From: Candidatus Eisenbergiella stercoravium
Lineage (GTDB): Bacteria; Bacillota; Clostridia; Lachnospirales; Lachnospiraceae
DNA length: 64,000 nt
NCBI GenBank assembly: GCA_019113175.1
Contig: DXHY01000046.1
Coordinates: 1-64,000, forward strand
Direction of reading: 5' to 3'
A model generated the notes under the pieces. It ran no database searches and was not told where the DNA came from. It saw only the letters and a list, made by a program, of their open reading frames with translations. Shown here piece by piece: positions 45,328 to 53,315 of the stretch (positions within the stretch are counted from its first letter, which is position 1; every line of letters starts with the position of its first letter). A program made the position numbers and the translations under genes.

Positions 45328-46086
45328 ATGAACAGAAATTACACACAGATCAACGCGGAAACGATTGATGGCTGGGTAAAAAACGGATGGGAATGGGGAA
45401 GACCCATTGATCATGATACCTGGGTGAAGGCGGCGCAGGGAGAATGGGAGGTATATCTGACGCCTACAAAGCCTGTCCCCGGGAACTGGTTCTGTGATCT
45501 GAAAGGAGCCGGGGTGCTGGGCCTTGCTTCCGGAGGCGGCCAGCAGATGCCCATTTTCACGGCGGCGGGAGCAAAATGTACGGTTCTGGATTATTCCGAA
45601 GAGCAGCTTCGCATGGAAAAGCTGGTGGCAGAGCGGGAGGGGTATGCCATCGATCTGATCCGGGCGGATATGACGAAGCCGCTGCCATTTGGGGCGGAAA
45701 GCTTTGACCTGATTTTTCATCCGGTTTCCAACTGCTACGTGGAGGATGTGCTTCCCATCTGGAGGGAGTGCTTCCGGGTGCTGAAAAAGGGCGGAATCCT
45801 GCTGGCGGGGCTGGACAATGGCTTCAATTATCTTTTCGGAGAGGAAGAGGAAACTACGATCCGCTATCGGCTTCCCTATAATCCGCTGAAGGACGAAGCG
45901 CTCTATGAGGAGTCGGTGAAGAACAACTGGGGGATTCAGTTTTCCCATACCATTGAGGAACAGATCGGCGGCCAGCTCTCCGCAGGTTTTGTACTGAAGG
46001 ATGTGTATCAGGATACGAACGGTTACGGGAAGCTGGAGGAATATGGCGTGCCCACATTCTGGGCGACGAAGGCGGTGAAGCCATGA
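45328..46086 (+). CDS. Class I SAM-dependent methyltransferase
   Basis: 252 residues with a Rossmann methyltransferase fold. The SAM motif I is VLGLASGGGQQMPIFTAAGA (about 60), acidic loop TVLDYSEEQL, motif II-like FDLIFHPVSNCYVEDVL and post-motif RVLKKGGILLAG. The N-terminal WVKNGWEWGRPIDHDTW is typical of an unassigned Firmicutes family. Methyl acceptor unknown. ATG 45328 follows GGAGGTGG. Probably transcribed with the GDPD gene 127 bp downstream. Confidence 0.88.
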   Translation: MNRNYTQINAETIDGWVKNGWEWGRPIDHDTWVKAAQGEWEVYLTPTKPVPGNWFCDLKGAGVLGLASGGGQQMPIFTAAGAKCTVLDYSEEQLRMEKLVAEREGYAIDLIRADMTKPLPFGAESFDLIFHPVSNCYVEDVLPIWRECFRVLKKGGILLAGLDNGFNYLFGEEEETTIRYRLPYNPLKDEALYEESVKNNWGIQFSHTIEEQIGGQLSAGFVLKDVYQDTNGYGKLEEYGVPTFWATKAVKP

Positions 46087-46213
46087 AAGCGGCATATGAT
46101 GGAGCGGAGAATGGATATCAGCCAAAAAGTTCTGGAAGAATTTTTAATACGATTGAAAACAGAATAGATACCTGAAGGCAGATTCAGACTATAAAGCAAA
46201 AGGAGAGAAAAGA

Positions 46214-46936
46214 ATGAAAACAAAAGTATGGGCACACAGGGGCGCCAGCGCTTACGCGCCGGAAAATACGCTGGAGGCATTTCAGCTTGCCATAACACAG
46301 CAGGCGGACGGCGTGGAGCTGGACGTGCAGATGACGAAGGATGAAAAGCTGGTGGTGATTCACGATGAAACCATCGACCGGACCAGCGGCGGCCATGGAA
46401 AAGTGATGGACTACACCCTCGCCGAACTGAAGAAAATGAAGTTCAACCGGACCCATCCGGAATATGCCGATGCCACGATCCCTACGCTGGCAGAGGTCTA
46501 TGAGCTTCTGAAACCCGCCGGGCTGGAAATCAATGTGGAGATTAAGACCGGGATCATTTTTTATCCGGAAATTGAGGAACGGCTGTACCGTCTTGAACTG
46601 GAAATGGGGATGGAAGGGAAGATCATCTATTCCTCTTTCAATCATTACAGCGCCATGAAGATGAAGGAGCTGAACCCGGATGCCAGGGTAGGGCTTCTTT
46701 ATGCGGATGGTTTTCAGAATGTGCCCCATTATGCGGCAAAGCTGGGAGCCGATGCCCTCCATCCGGCGCTTTATAACCTGCAGTATCCGGATTTCCTGGA
46801 GGAATGCAGAAAACGCGGTCTGCTGCTGCATGTCTGGACCGTGGACGAAGAAGAAGACATCCGCAGACTAGTGGAGGAGGGAATCGACGCGGTGATCACC
46901 AACAGGCCGGATGTGGCGCGCAGGATTGTTGGTTAG
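46214..46936 (+). CDS. Glycerophosphodiester phosphodiesterase
   Basis: Cytosolic GDPD of 240 residues that hydrolyses glycerophosphodiesters to glycerol 3-phosphate and an alcohol. The catalytic His-Arg and metal residues are in AHRGASAYAPENTLEAF, GVELDVQMTKDEKLVVIHDE (Glu, Asp, His) and LEINVEIKTG; the C-terminal LHVWTVDEEEDIRRLVEEGI and ITNRPD complete the fold. No signal peptide, so an intracellular role in phospholipid turnover is likely. ATG follows AAAAGGAG. Confidence 0.93.
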   Translation: MKTKVWAHRGASAYAPENTLEAFQLAITQQADGVELDVQMTKDEKLVVIHDETIDRTSGGHGKVMDYTLAELKKMKFNRTHPEYADATIPTLAEVYELLKPAGLEINVEIKTGIIFYPEIEERLYRLELEMGMEGKIIYSSFNHYSAMKMKELNPDARVGLLYADGFQNVPHYAAKLGADALHPALYNLQYPDFLEECRKRGLLLHVWTVDEEEDIRRLVEEGIDAVITNRPDVARRIVG

Positions 46937-47007
46937 AGGCGGACAAATCGAACTGAAACGGAAAGCATTTACTGAGAGTATATATTTGGAAGCCGGAGGA
47001 AACAGGA

Positions 47008-47652
47008 ATGCTGGAAAAAGAGGGCTTTGACGCGTGGGCGGCAGAATATGACAGGAACGTGCGGGAAACGGACGAGGCGTCCGGCTATCCCTTCGCCGGA
47101 TACGACGCATTGATGAGCTGGCTGCGGCAGGAGATTACCGCAGGCACCGGGAGCTGCGGCAGTTATATGGATGTAGGGGTAGGAACCGGGAAGCTTGCCG
47201 GAGAGTTGTATGATGTGGGAATTCCGGTCTGCGGCATCGATTTTTCCGAAAAAATGCTGGAGGAAGCCGCCAGGAGAATGCCGGAAGCCAGGCTGATCTG
47301 CCATGATTTTTCACAGGGGCTTCCGCAGGAGCTGGAAGATGAGCGTTTTGACGTGATCGTCTGTACTTATGCGATCCACCATCTGGATGAGAAACAGAAA
47401 ATCAGCCTGATTAAACAGATGCTTTCCCGGCTGGAAACGGGCGGAAGGCTTTACATCGGGGATGTGGCCTTTGCCACAAGGCAGGAGCTGGAAGCGTGCA
47501 GAGAGGCCGCGGGCCGGGACTGGGACGAAGAGGAAAGTTATCCGGTGGCGGAAGAGATCGCTGCACAGCTTCCTGAAAACGGATTCCCACAGATGCACTT
47601 TCGCAGATTTTCATTCTGTGCGGGTGTGATGTGGTGGAAAAAGGAGAATTAG
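47008..47652 (+). CDS. Class I SAM-dependent methyltransferase
   Basis: 214 residues. SAM motif I is YMDVGVGTGKLAGELYDVGI (about 53), followed by CGIDFSEKMLEEAARRMPEA and CTYAIHHLDEKQKISLIKQM. The N-terminal FDAWAAEYDRNV is common in YrrT/small-molecule methyltransferases. It starts 71 bp after GDPD with GGAGG and ends 1 bp before the GH36 start, so these genes are co-translated neighbours. Acceptor unknown. Confidence 0.88.
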   Translation: MLEKEGFDAWAAEYDRNVRETDEASGYPFAGYDALMSWLRQEITAGTGSCGSYMDVGVGTGKLAGELYDVGIPVCGIDFSEKMLEEAARRMPEARLICHDFSQGLPQELEDERFDVIVCTYAIHHLDEKQKISLIKQMLSRLETGGRLYIGDVAFATRQELEACREAAGRDWDEEESYPVAEEIAAQLPENGFPQMHFRRFSFCAGVMWWKKEN

Positions 47653-47653
47653 C

Positions 47654-49825
47654 ATGCACATAATCAATATAGAAGAAGACCGCATCGGCCTTCGTTTCGG
47701 TGTGACAGGGGAAAACAGGCTGGTGCTGCTTGCGGTGACGGAAGGGAAGAACCGGCGGCATCCGTCCGCAATAAAGGAAGCGGTATTTGCACAGGAGGAC
47801 GGAGCAGAATCCGGAAATGACAACGCTTTTCTGGAATACGCGCCTCTGGAGGCGACAATCACGGGAGAGAATTGTCCGGAAGACCGGATGGGGAACCAGC
47901 TCATCCATACCTCTCTTGCGGTGAAGCTGCAGTATGAGCGGTATGAAAGGCGGCAGATGAAGGATGGAGCGGAGTACGTCTTTTTTCTGAAGGATGAGGA
48001 CACCGGAATGGCCGCCCGGCTGCATTATCGGTTTTATGAAGGGATGAACGTGATTTCCTGCTGCACGGAGGTGGAGAATCAGGGAATGCTTTCCCAGGGG
48101 CTTGAGGCGGTTACGTCCTTTTCCCTGCACGGGCTGGAACGGGACGGAAATCTGCCCTATGAGGAGCGCTTCCGCCTTCACCTGGTACATAACGGCTGGC
48201 AGAAGGAGCTGCAGTGGCATGCTTACCGTTTTTCGGAGCTGGGGCTTGCGGCTTCCCAGAAGCCGGGCCGGTACAACAGTACCAAATTTATCTCCGTGAC
48301 CAATACGGGTGCCTGGTCTACGAAGCAGTATCTGCCTCTGGGTATTCTGGAGGATGAAGAAACAGGGCGATTCCTGGCCTGGCAGATCGAGCACAACGGC
48401 TCCTGGCACTGGGAGATCGGCGAGCATGCGGGGCAGCTGTATCTGAAGGCGGCAGGGCCAACAGAGCAGTATGCCCACTGGTATAAGGAATTAAAGCCTG
48501 GCGAAACCTTTGTGAGCGTGCCGGCGGCCGTGGCGTACGGCTGTGGAAAGGCGGATGAAGCGGTACGCGCCCTGACCGCGTACCGCAGGCGCATCCGCCG
48601 GGAAAATGAGGATAACCGGAAGATGCCGGTCATTTTTAACGATTATATGAACTGTCTCTGGGGAAATCCCACCACGGAAGAGGAAATTCCGCTCATCGAC
48701 ATGGCGGCGGCCTGCGGCTGCGAATATTACTGCATTGACTGCGGCTGGTACAGCGCCGGGGAATGGTGGGGCAATGTGGGAGAATGGCAGCCTTCGGAAG
48801 AACGTTTCCCGAAAACGGAAGCGTTTCCGGAGGGACTGAAATCTCTGCTCGCCTATATCCGGCAGAAGGGGATGGTGCCCGGCCTGTGGCTGGAGCTGGA
48901 GGTGATGGGCTTAAACTGCCCGCTGGCAAAAGAAAAGCCGGACGAGTGGTTTTTCATGCGCCATGGAAAGCGCGTCCGGGAAAAGACCAGGTATCAGCTG
49001 GATTACCGCAATCCTGAGGTGAGGGAGTTTGCCACCGGCGTGATCCGGCGTCTGGTGGAGGACTATGGTGTTGGCTACATCAAGATGGACTATAATATTG
49101 AGCCGGGAATCGGAACAGAGCAGAATGCGGACAGCGCCGGAGACGGCCTGCTGGAGCATCAGAGAGCTTATCTGTCCTGGCTGGACGGGATTTTCGCAAA
49201 ATATCCCGATCTGGTGATCGAGAACTGCGGAAGCGGCGGCATGCGGATGGATTATGCCATGCTGAAGCGGCACAGTGTGCAGTCCACCAGCGATATGGAG
49301 GATTACCGGATGTATGCGACCATCGCGGTAAATTCCCCGCTGGCCCTAACACCGGAGCAGGCCGCGGTCTGGTCCTATCCGCTGAATGCGGATGATGCGG
49401 AGGAAACCATTTTCAACATGGTAAATGTGCTGCTTCTGCGCATTCACCAGAGCGGCCATCTGTTCCGCCTGGGTGAGACCTGCCAGAGGCTGATCCGGGA
49501 GGCCATATCCTGGTATCAGGCCACCAGAGAAGACCGAAGGGAAGCGCTCCCCTTCTCGCCGCTGGGCTTCGGAACCTATTATGATGCGTGGACGGCGCTG
49601 GGAATGAAGGGAAAGGAAAAGAGATACATTGCCGTTTGGCGCAGAGGCGGAGAAGAGACATCCTGCCGCCTTTCGCTGCCGGACTGCTGGGGAAAGGACA
49701 TCCGGGTGCGCTGCGCTTATCCGGCGGACAGGCCCGTGGATTTTGCCTGGGATGCACAGAAGGCGGAGCTGACCGTCACCTTCCCGGAAGCTTTCATGGC
49801 GCGTCTGTTTGAGATTGAAGAATAA
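47654..49825 (+). CDS. GH36 alpha-galactosidase
   Basis: Cytosolic alpha-galactosidase of 723 residues, the standard length of GH36. An N-terminal beta-sandwich (residues 1-300) precedes the TIM barrel, which contains YYCIDCGWYSAGEWWGNVGE. The nucleophile is Asp479 in YIKMDYN and the acid/base Asp547 in STSDMED; the Cys-Gly-Ser-Gly-Gly of IENCGSGGMRMDY binds the galactose region. It releases galactose from raffinose-type or galactomannan oligosaccharides. No signal peptide. ATG 47654 follows AAAAGGAG and lies 1 bp after a methyltransferase. A terminator follows the stop. Confidence 0.92.
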   Translation: MHIINIEEDRIGLRFGVTGENRLVLLAVTEGKNRRHPSAIKEAVFAQEDGAESGNDNAFLEYAPLEATITGENCPEDRMGNQLIHTSLAVKLQYERYERRQMKDGAEYVFFLKDEDTGMAARLHYRFYEGMNVISCCTEVENQGMLSQGLEAVTSFSLHGLERDGNLPYEERFRLHLVHNGWQKELQWHAYRFSELGLAASQKPGRYNSTKFISVTNTGAWSTKQYLPLGILEDEETGRFLAWQIEHNGSWHWEIGEHAGQLYLKAAGPTEQYAHWYKELKPGETFVSVPAAVAYGCGKADEAVRALTAYRRRIRRENEDNRKMPVIFNDYMNCLWGNPTTEEEIPLIDMAAACGCEYYCIDCGWYSAGEWWGNVGEWQPSEERFPKTEAFPEGLKSLLAYIRQKGMVPGLWLELEVMGLNCPLAKEKPDEWFFMRHGKRVREKTRYQLDYRNPEVREFATGVIRRLVEDYGVGYIKMDYNIEPGIGTEQNADSAGDGLLEHQRAYLSWLDGIFAKYPDLVIENCGSGGMRMDYAMLKRHSVQSTSDMEDYRMYATIAVNSPLALTPEQAAVWSYPLNADDAEETIFNMVNVLLLRIHQSGHLFRLGETCQRLIREAISWYQATREDRREALPFSPLGFGTYYDAWTALGMKGKEKRYIAVWRRGGEETSCRLSLPDCWGKDIRVRCAYPADRPVDFAWDAQKAELTVTFPEAFMARLFEIEE

Positions 49826-49883
49826 CGGCCTCCCGGCCTTCTGCCGGTTGGACGGCCCGATAACGGAAAACCTGTCATAGGAC

Positions 49884-49928
49884 ATACCATCCGCCAATAG
49901 ATTAGTAAAAAAAGCGGATGGTATTTTT
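49884..49928 (+). terminator. Rho-independent terminator after GH36 gene
   Basis: Perfect 11-bp stem (49884-49894 with 49914-49924), then T-rich. It ends immediately before the ATG of the lipoprotein gene. Confidence 0.8.
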
Positions 49929-50351
49929 ATGGGAAAAAACCGCATGAAAAAAAAGGGAATTCTGCTGGCACTCTGCCTGCTGATGGGATGGCTTACTGCC
50001 TGTACCACGTCCGTGCAGCAGAGCGAGTCGCAGGATGATATGGAATTTACGGTGGTGAGCGAGGACCGGCTGCCGGAGGAGCTGAGGGAGATCGTGGAAG
50101 AAAAAAAGGAGAATGCCTTCAAGCTCACCTATGCGGACGAAGGATATCTCTACATCTGCACCGGATATGGAAAACAGGACAGCGGCGGCTACAGCATCAC
50201 CGTGGATTCCCTGTATGAAACGGATAATGCCATTTATGTGAACACGAACCTGCTCGGCCCGAAGGCGGGAAGCGCTTCCGGAAACAGCCCGTCCTATCCC
50301 TATATCGTAATCAAGGTGGAATTCCGGGATAAAACGGTGGTTTTTGACTGA
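49929..50351 (+). CDS. PrcB-domain lipoprotein
   Basis: 140-residue predicted lipoprotein: signal peptide with lipobox LTAC near residue 25, then a C-terminal PrcB-like domain (YLYICTGYGKQDSGGYSITV, then NSPSYPYIVIKVE), a family named after a protease-complex subunit of Treponema. The ATG at 49929 directly follows a terminator hairpin and has no ribosome site. ATG 49944 with GGGA upstream may be used instead. Its promoter is unclear. Function on the cell surface unknown. Confidence 0.7.
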   Translation: MGKNRMKKKGILLALCLLMGWLTACTTSVQQSESQDDMEFTVVSEDRLPEELREIVEEKKENAFKLTYADEGYLYICTGYGKQDSGGYSITVDSLYETDNAIYVNTNLLGPKAGSASGNSPSYPYIVIKVEFRDKTVVFD

Positions 50352-50462
50352 AGCCAATGTTTACATTCCTGTCCTCCTGATGTAAAATAACCATAAAAAC
50401 GGCGGGCTGAAATGGCGCCGGCGTGCGTGTCCCGGCGAAAACGCTCCGGCCCGGAGGAAAGG

Positions 50463-51719
50463 ATGAAAAACATGAGCGAACCGAATAAAAAGTATCAGAT
50501 TGACACAGCGGAAAACCGGAAATTCCTGGAGGAGATCCGGAACGATCTGCTCCGTTTCGGACACAGATTTCCTTCACCGGGCGGAAGCTCCTATTATCTG
50601 GGCGACGACGGCACGCCCTGGACGGACCGCAACCGGGAGACTTGGATCACCAGCCGTATGGTACATGTGTACAGCCTGGGAACCTTTCTGGGACATGAGG
50701 GAAGCGAGGCCCTTGTGGATGCAGGTCTGAAAGGCCTGAAGGGCGAGCTGCACGATGAAAAGAACGGCGGCTGGTATGCCGGTCTGACTGCGGACGGCGG
50801 CATTCTGCCAAACAAGCAGTGCTATGCCCATGCGTTTGTGATTCTGGCCGCGTCCTCCGCAGTTCTGGCGGGACGGCCGGGCGCTGAGGAGCTTCTGGAG
50901 GACGCGTTAAAGCTCTATGATCTCCGCTTCTGGAACGAGGAGGAAGGACTTTCCTGTGATACATGGAATACGGAGTTTACCGTGCTGGATGATTACAGAG
51001 GCCTGAACGCCAACATGCATACGGTGGAAGCTTTTCTGGCTGCGGCGGACGTTACCGGAGATGAGAAATACCGGGTACGGGCAGGCCGCATCATCGACCA
51101 TGTGACAGGCTGGGCCAGAGACAACAGCTGGAGAATTCCCGAGCATTTTACCAAAGACTGGACGCCGGATCTGGAGTGCAATAAGGATAAGCCGGACGAC
51201 CAGTTCAAGCCTTATGGAGCCACGCCCGGCCATGGCATTGAGTGGGCAAGGCTGATCGCCCAGTGGGCTCTTTCCACTTACCGGGATGACGCGGAGAAGG
51301 CGGCCGTATACATCGAAATCTCGGAAAATCTGTTCAACAGGGCGGTCGAGGATGCCTGGAATGTGGACGGCGCGCCGGGCATCGTATACACCACGGACTG
51401 GGAAGGAAAGCCGGTGGTGCATGACAGGATGCACTGGACCCTGGCGGAAGCCATTAACACCTCTTCCGTCCTCTGGCATGTGACCGGAAAGCAGAAGTAT
51501 GCGGACGACTATGCCCAGTTCATGCAGTATCTGGATGAAAAGGTTCTGGATCACGTAAACGGTTCCTGGTTCCACCAGCTGGATCAGAATAACAATGTGA
51601 TCGGCACCGTCTGGCCGGGAAAATCCGACCTGTATCACGCTCTGCAGGCGACCCTGATCCCTTACCATACGGCGGACCTTTCCATCGCTCCTGCGGTGAA
51701 GGAAGGGAAGGAAATTTGA
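50463..51719 (+). CDS. AGE-family sugar epimerase/isomerase, YihS-like
   Basis: (alpha/alpha)6-barrel enzyme of 418 residues, the size of YihS-type aldose-ketose isomerases. Recognisable conserved pieces are TSRMVHVYSLGTFLGHEGSE, GLNANMHTVEAFLAAADVTG (with catalytic-type His), ATPGHGIEWARLIAQWAL and GTVWPGKSDLYHALQATLIP. Members interconvert mannose/fructose, sulfoquinovose/sulfofructose or N-acylglucosamine/mannosamine. Fructan-related remnants downstream make mannose/fructose plausible here (inference). ATG 50463 follows GGAGGA. Its stop is followed in the same frame by a binding-protein fragment. Confidence 0.85.
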   Translation: MKNMSEPNKKYQIDTAENRKFLEEIRNDLLRFGHRFPSPGGSSYYLGDDGTPWTDRNRETWITSRMVHVYSLGTFLGHEGSEALVDAGLKGLKGELHDEKNGGWYAGLTADGGILPNKQCYAHAFVILAASSAVLAGRPGAEELLEDALKLYDLRFWNEEEGLSCDTWNTEFTVLDDYRGLNANMHTVEAFLAAADVTGDEKYRVRAGRIIDHVTGWARDNSWRIPEHFTKDWTPDLECNKDKPDDQFKPYGATPGHGIEWARLIAQWALSTYRDDAEKAAVYIEISENLFNRAVEDAWNVDGAPGIVYTTDWEGKPVVHDRMHWTLAEAINTSSVLWHVTGKQKYADDYAQFMQYLDEKVLDHVNGSWFHQLDQNNNVIGTVWPGKSDLYHALQATLIPYHTADLSIAPAVKEGKEI

Positions 51720-51926
51720 GACTGTAAAGGTACGGTACAGGCTCAGATCGACCAGCTTCTTCCTCAGATCAATAACGTGGTGGATTCTACCATCCAGAGA
51801 TGGATTATTGACGGTGGAGCGGATACGGAATTCGAACAGTTTAAGGCGGACCTGGATGCCGCAGGACTGCAGACATTTCTGGAAACCTGGCAGACTGCAT
51901 ATGACAGATATCTTGCCAATATGTAG
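51720..51926 (+). pseudogene. C-terminal remnant of a LipO-type substrate-binding protein
   Basis: Too short for a normal gene call. In the same frame as the preceding isomerase, directly after its stop, it reads about 65 codons ending in a stop: GTVQAQIDQLLPQINNVV, IIDGGADTEFEQFKADLD, LETWQTAYDRYLANM. This matches the closing helices of LipO-family binding proteins. No start codon or upstream part survives, so it is a deletion remnant; a terminator follows. Confidence 0.7.
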
Positions 51927-51982
51927 GTGAAATGATAGAACAGTGATATAAGCTTCCGGTCATATGGAAGCGTGGCAGGGAG

Positions 51983-52023
51983 TCCCCTGGAAGTGTGTAA
52001 CGGCGGTTCCAGGGGATTTTCTT
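51983..52023 (+). terminator. Rho-independent terminator
   Basis: Perfect 10-bp stem (51983-51992 with 52007-52016) followed by TTTTCTTT. It probably terminated the lost ABC operon and now serves the isomerase gene. Confidence 0.75.
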
Positions 52024-52191
52024 TGAAATGAAACGGGAAGGGAGTGGAAATCTCTTGAATCAGGAAGAAAGATGGAGCATGGATCTCAGCCTGATGCCTG
52101 ACAGGTGAAGGCACATTGACGGAAGAAGCGTGGGAAGAAGACGATGGTATGGAAGATTCCGTGCAGGAAATCAGGGGGCTGGAGGGAGTGA

Positions 52192-53110
52192 AGCTGCGGT
52201 ATCGAAAAACGGAGGTTCAGGTCCGGATGGAAGCGGAGCGCGTCTCATCTGATCAGCAGTGATCTGGAGAACTGGGAGCAGAGGGAGCCGTTTCTGGTGC
52301 CGGGGTACACGGATCAGCCGGAATGCAGTGACTATTTTTACTGGAATGGATGGTACTATCTGATTTTCAGTAATTATGGTACTGCAAAGTACCGTTATTC
52401 CAAAAGTCCCTTTGGCCCCTGGATCTGCCCGGAACAGGAAATGCTGGATGGGCTGCTTTATCGGGTGCCCAAAACAGCTGCATTTGGAGATCGAAGGATT
52501 GCGGCAGGTTTTTTGTGTATCAATCCACAGGGAGAAAGCTATGCCGGTAATCTGATTCTGAGGGAGCTGGTACAGCATCCGGACGGCACTCTGGGGACCT
52601 GCCTGATAAAGGAACTGGTGCCCGTACAAAACACGCTCCGGGAGAAGGCTGCGCTGGAAAGTGGAGAATCCGGCGGATATGTGCAGAAAAGACTTCCGAT
52701 TTCAGAAAACTCTGTTAAAATAAGAATAGAAAGGGATCGTGCATACGGAAATTATGGAGTGATCTTTCAGGCGGGGAGCAAAGAAGCCTTTGAGATCCGT
52801 ATTGAGCCAGCCCTGCGTACTGTGGGCATTTATCCCGTGCACAGCAATTTGTATTTCTGTCCGACCAAAAGAGTTCTCCAGTCTGTGGGAGGACTGGAAG
52901 AAGGCTGTCTTCTGGAGGTCAATCTAAAAAACGATGTTCTGGATATGGGTATCAATCAGGATCGTACGCTGATCTGCAGGCTGGACCGGGACTATGCGGA
53001 TGGGGAAAGCTTATCCTGGTATGGCTTCGTGAAGGACGGAAAGGCTGTGTTTGAAGTAAGAGGGGATATCGCTTTAAGAAGGACAGCTTCCGCAGAGGAG
53101 CTTTTACCGC
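52192..53110 (+). pseudogene. GH32-like glycosidase, N-terminal catalytic part missing
   Basis: The frame is open from about 52192 but has no credible start. It reads SSDLENWEQREPFL then PECSDYFYWNGWYYLIFS, the EC-motif strand of GH32 beta-propellers (acid/base Glu), then IAAGFL, YAGNLILRELVQHPDGTLGT and a C-terminal beta-sandwich (YGVIFQAGSKEAFEIRIEP). The WxNDPN nucleophile and RDP blocks that should precede are absent, so it cannot be active. The 3' end passes out of frame into a GH172 fragment at about 53111. Bases 51927-52191 otherwise hold only the terminator and unrecognised sequence. GH43 is the alternative family. Confidence 0.65.
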
Positions 53111-53296
53111 TGGCACATTATGGATCCGATTCTGTTTGAGGAGGATCTGAAAGTGACGATTCAGCAGATCGGCGTGCGCCCGGGAGGGCTGTTTGAACGC
53201 CAGGACGATGTGGCGACCGTAGCCTATTGGTATCAGACTGAGCCGCATACCCCATTTGGAAAACTGATGGACAGAATGGGGCGCTGGCCGAGATAG
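53111..53296 (+). pseudogene. C-terminal remnant of a GH172 (DUF2961) enzyme
   Basis: A 61-codon stretch in a different frame from the GH32-like remnant reads WHIMDPILFEEDLKVTIQQI, GGLFERQDDVATVAYWYQTE and PHTPFGKLMDRMG, then a stop. This is the characteristic C-terminus of DUF2961 proteins, now GH172, whose characterised members act on difructose dianhydride or related furanosides. Only the last tenth of the gene remains, joined directly to the GH32-like fragment. It ends 19 bp before the next gene. Confidence 0.7.
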
Positions 53297-53315
53297 AGAA
53301 AGGAGAAGATTTAAA

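Noticed and set aside
47411-48478. 355-codon minus-strand frame across the methyltransferase/GH36 junction
   Set aside because: Spans two confidently assigned genes in the opposite direction.
52297-53139. Intact 280-residue glycosidase gene
   Set aside because: The start is an internal GTG, the catalytic N-terminal blades are missing, and the 3' end runs out of frame into a GH172 fragment, so it is a remnant.
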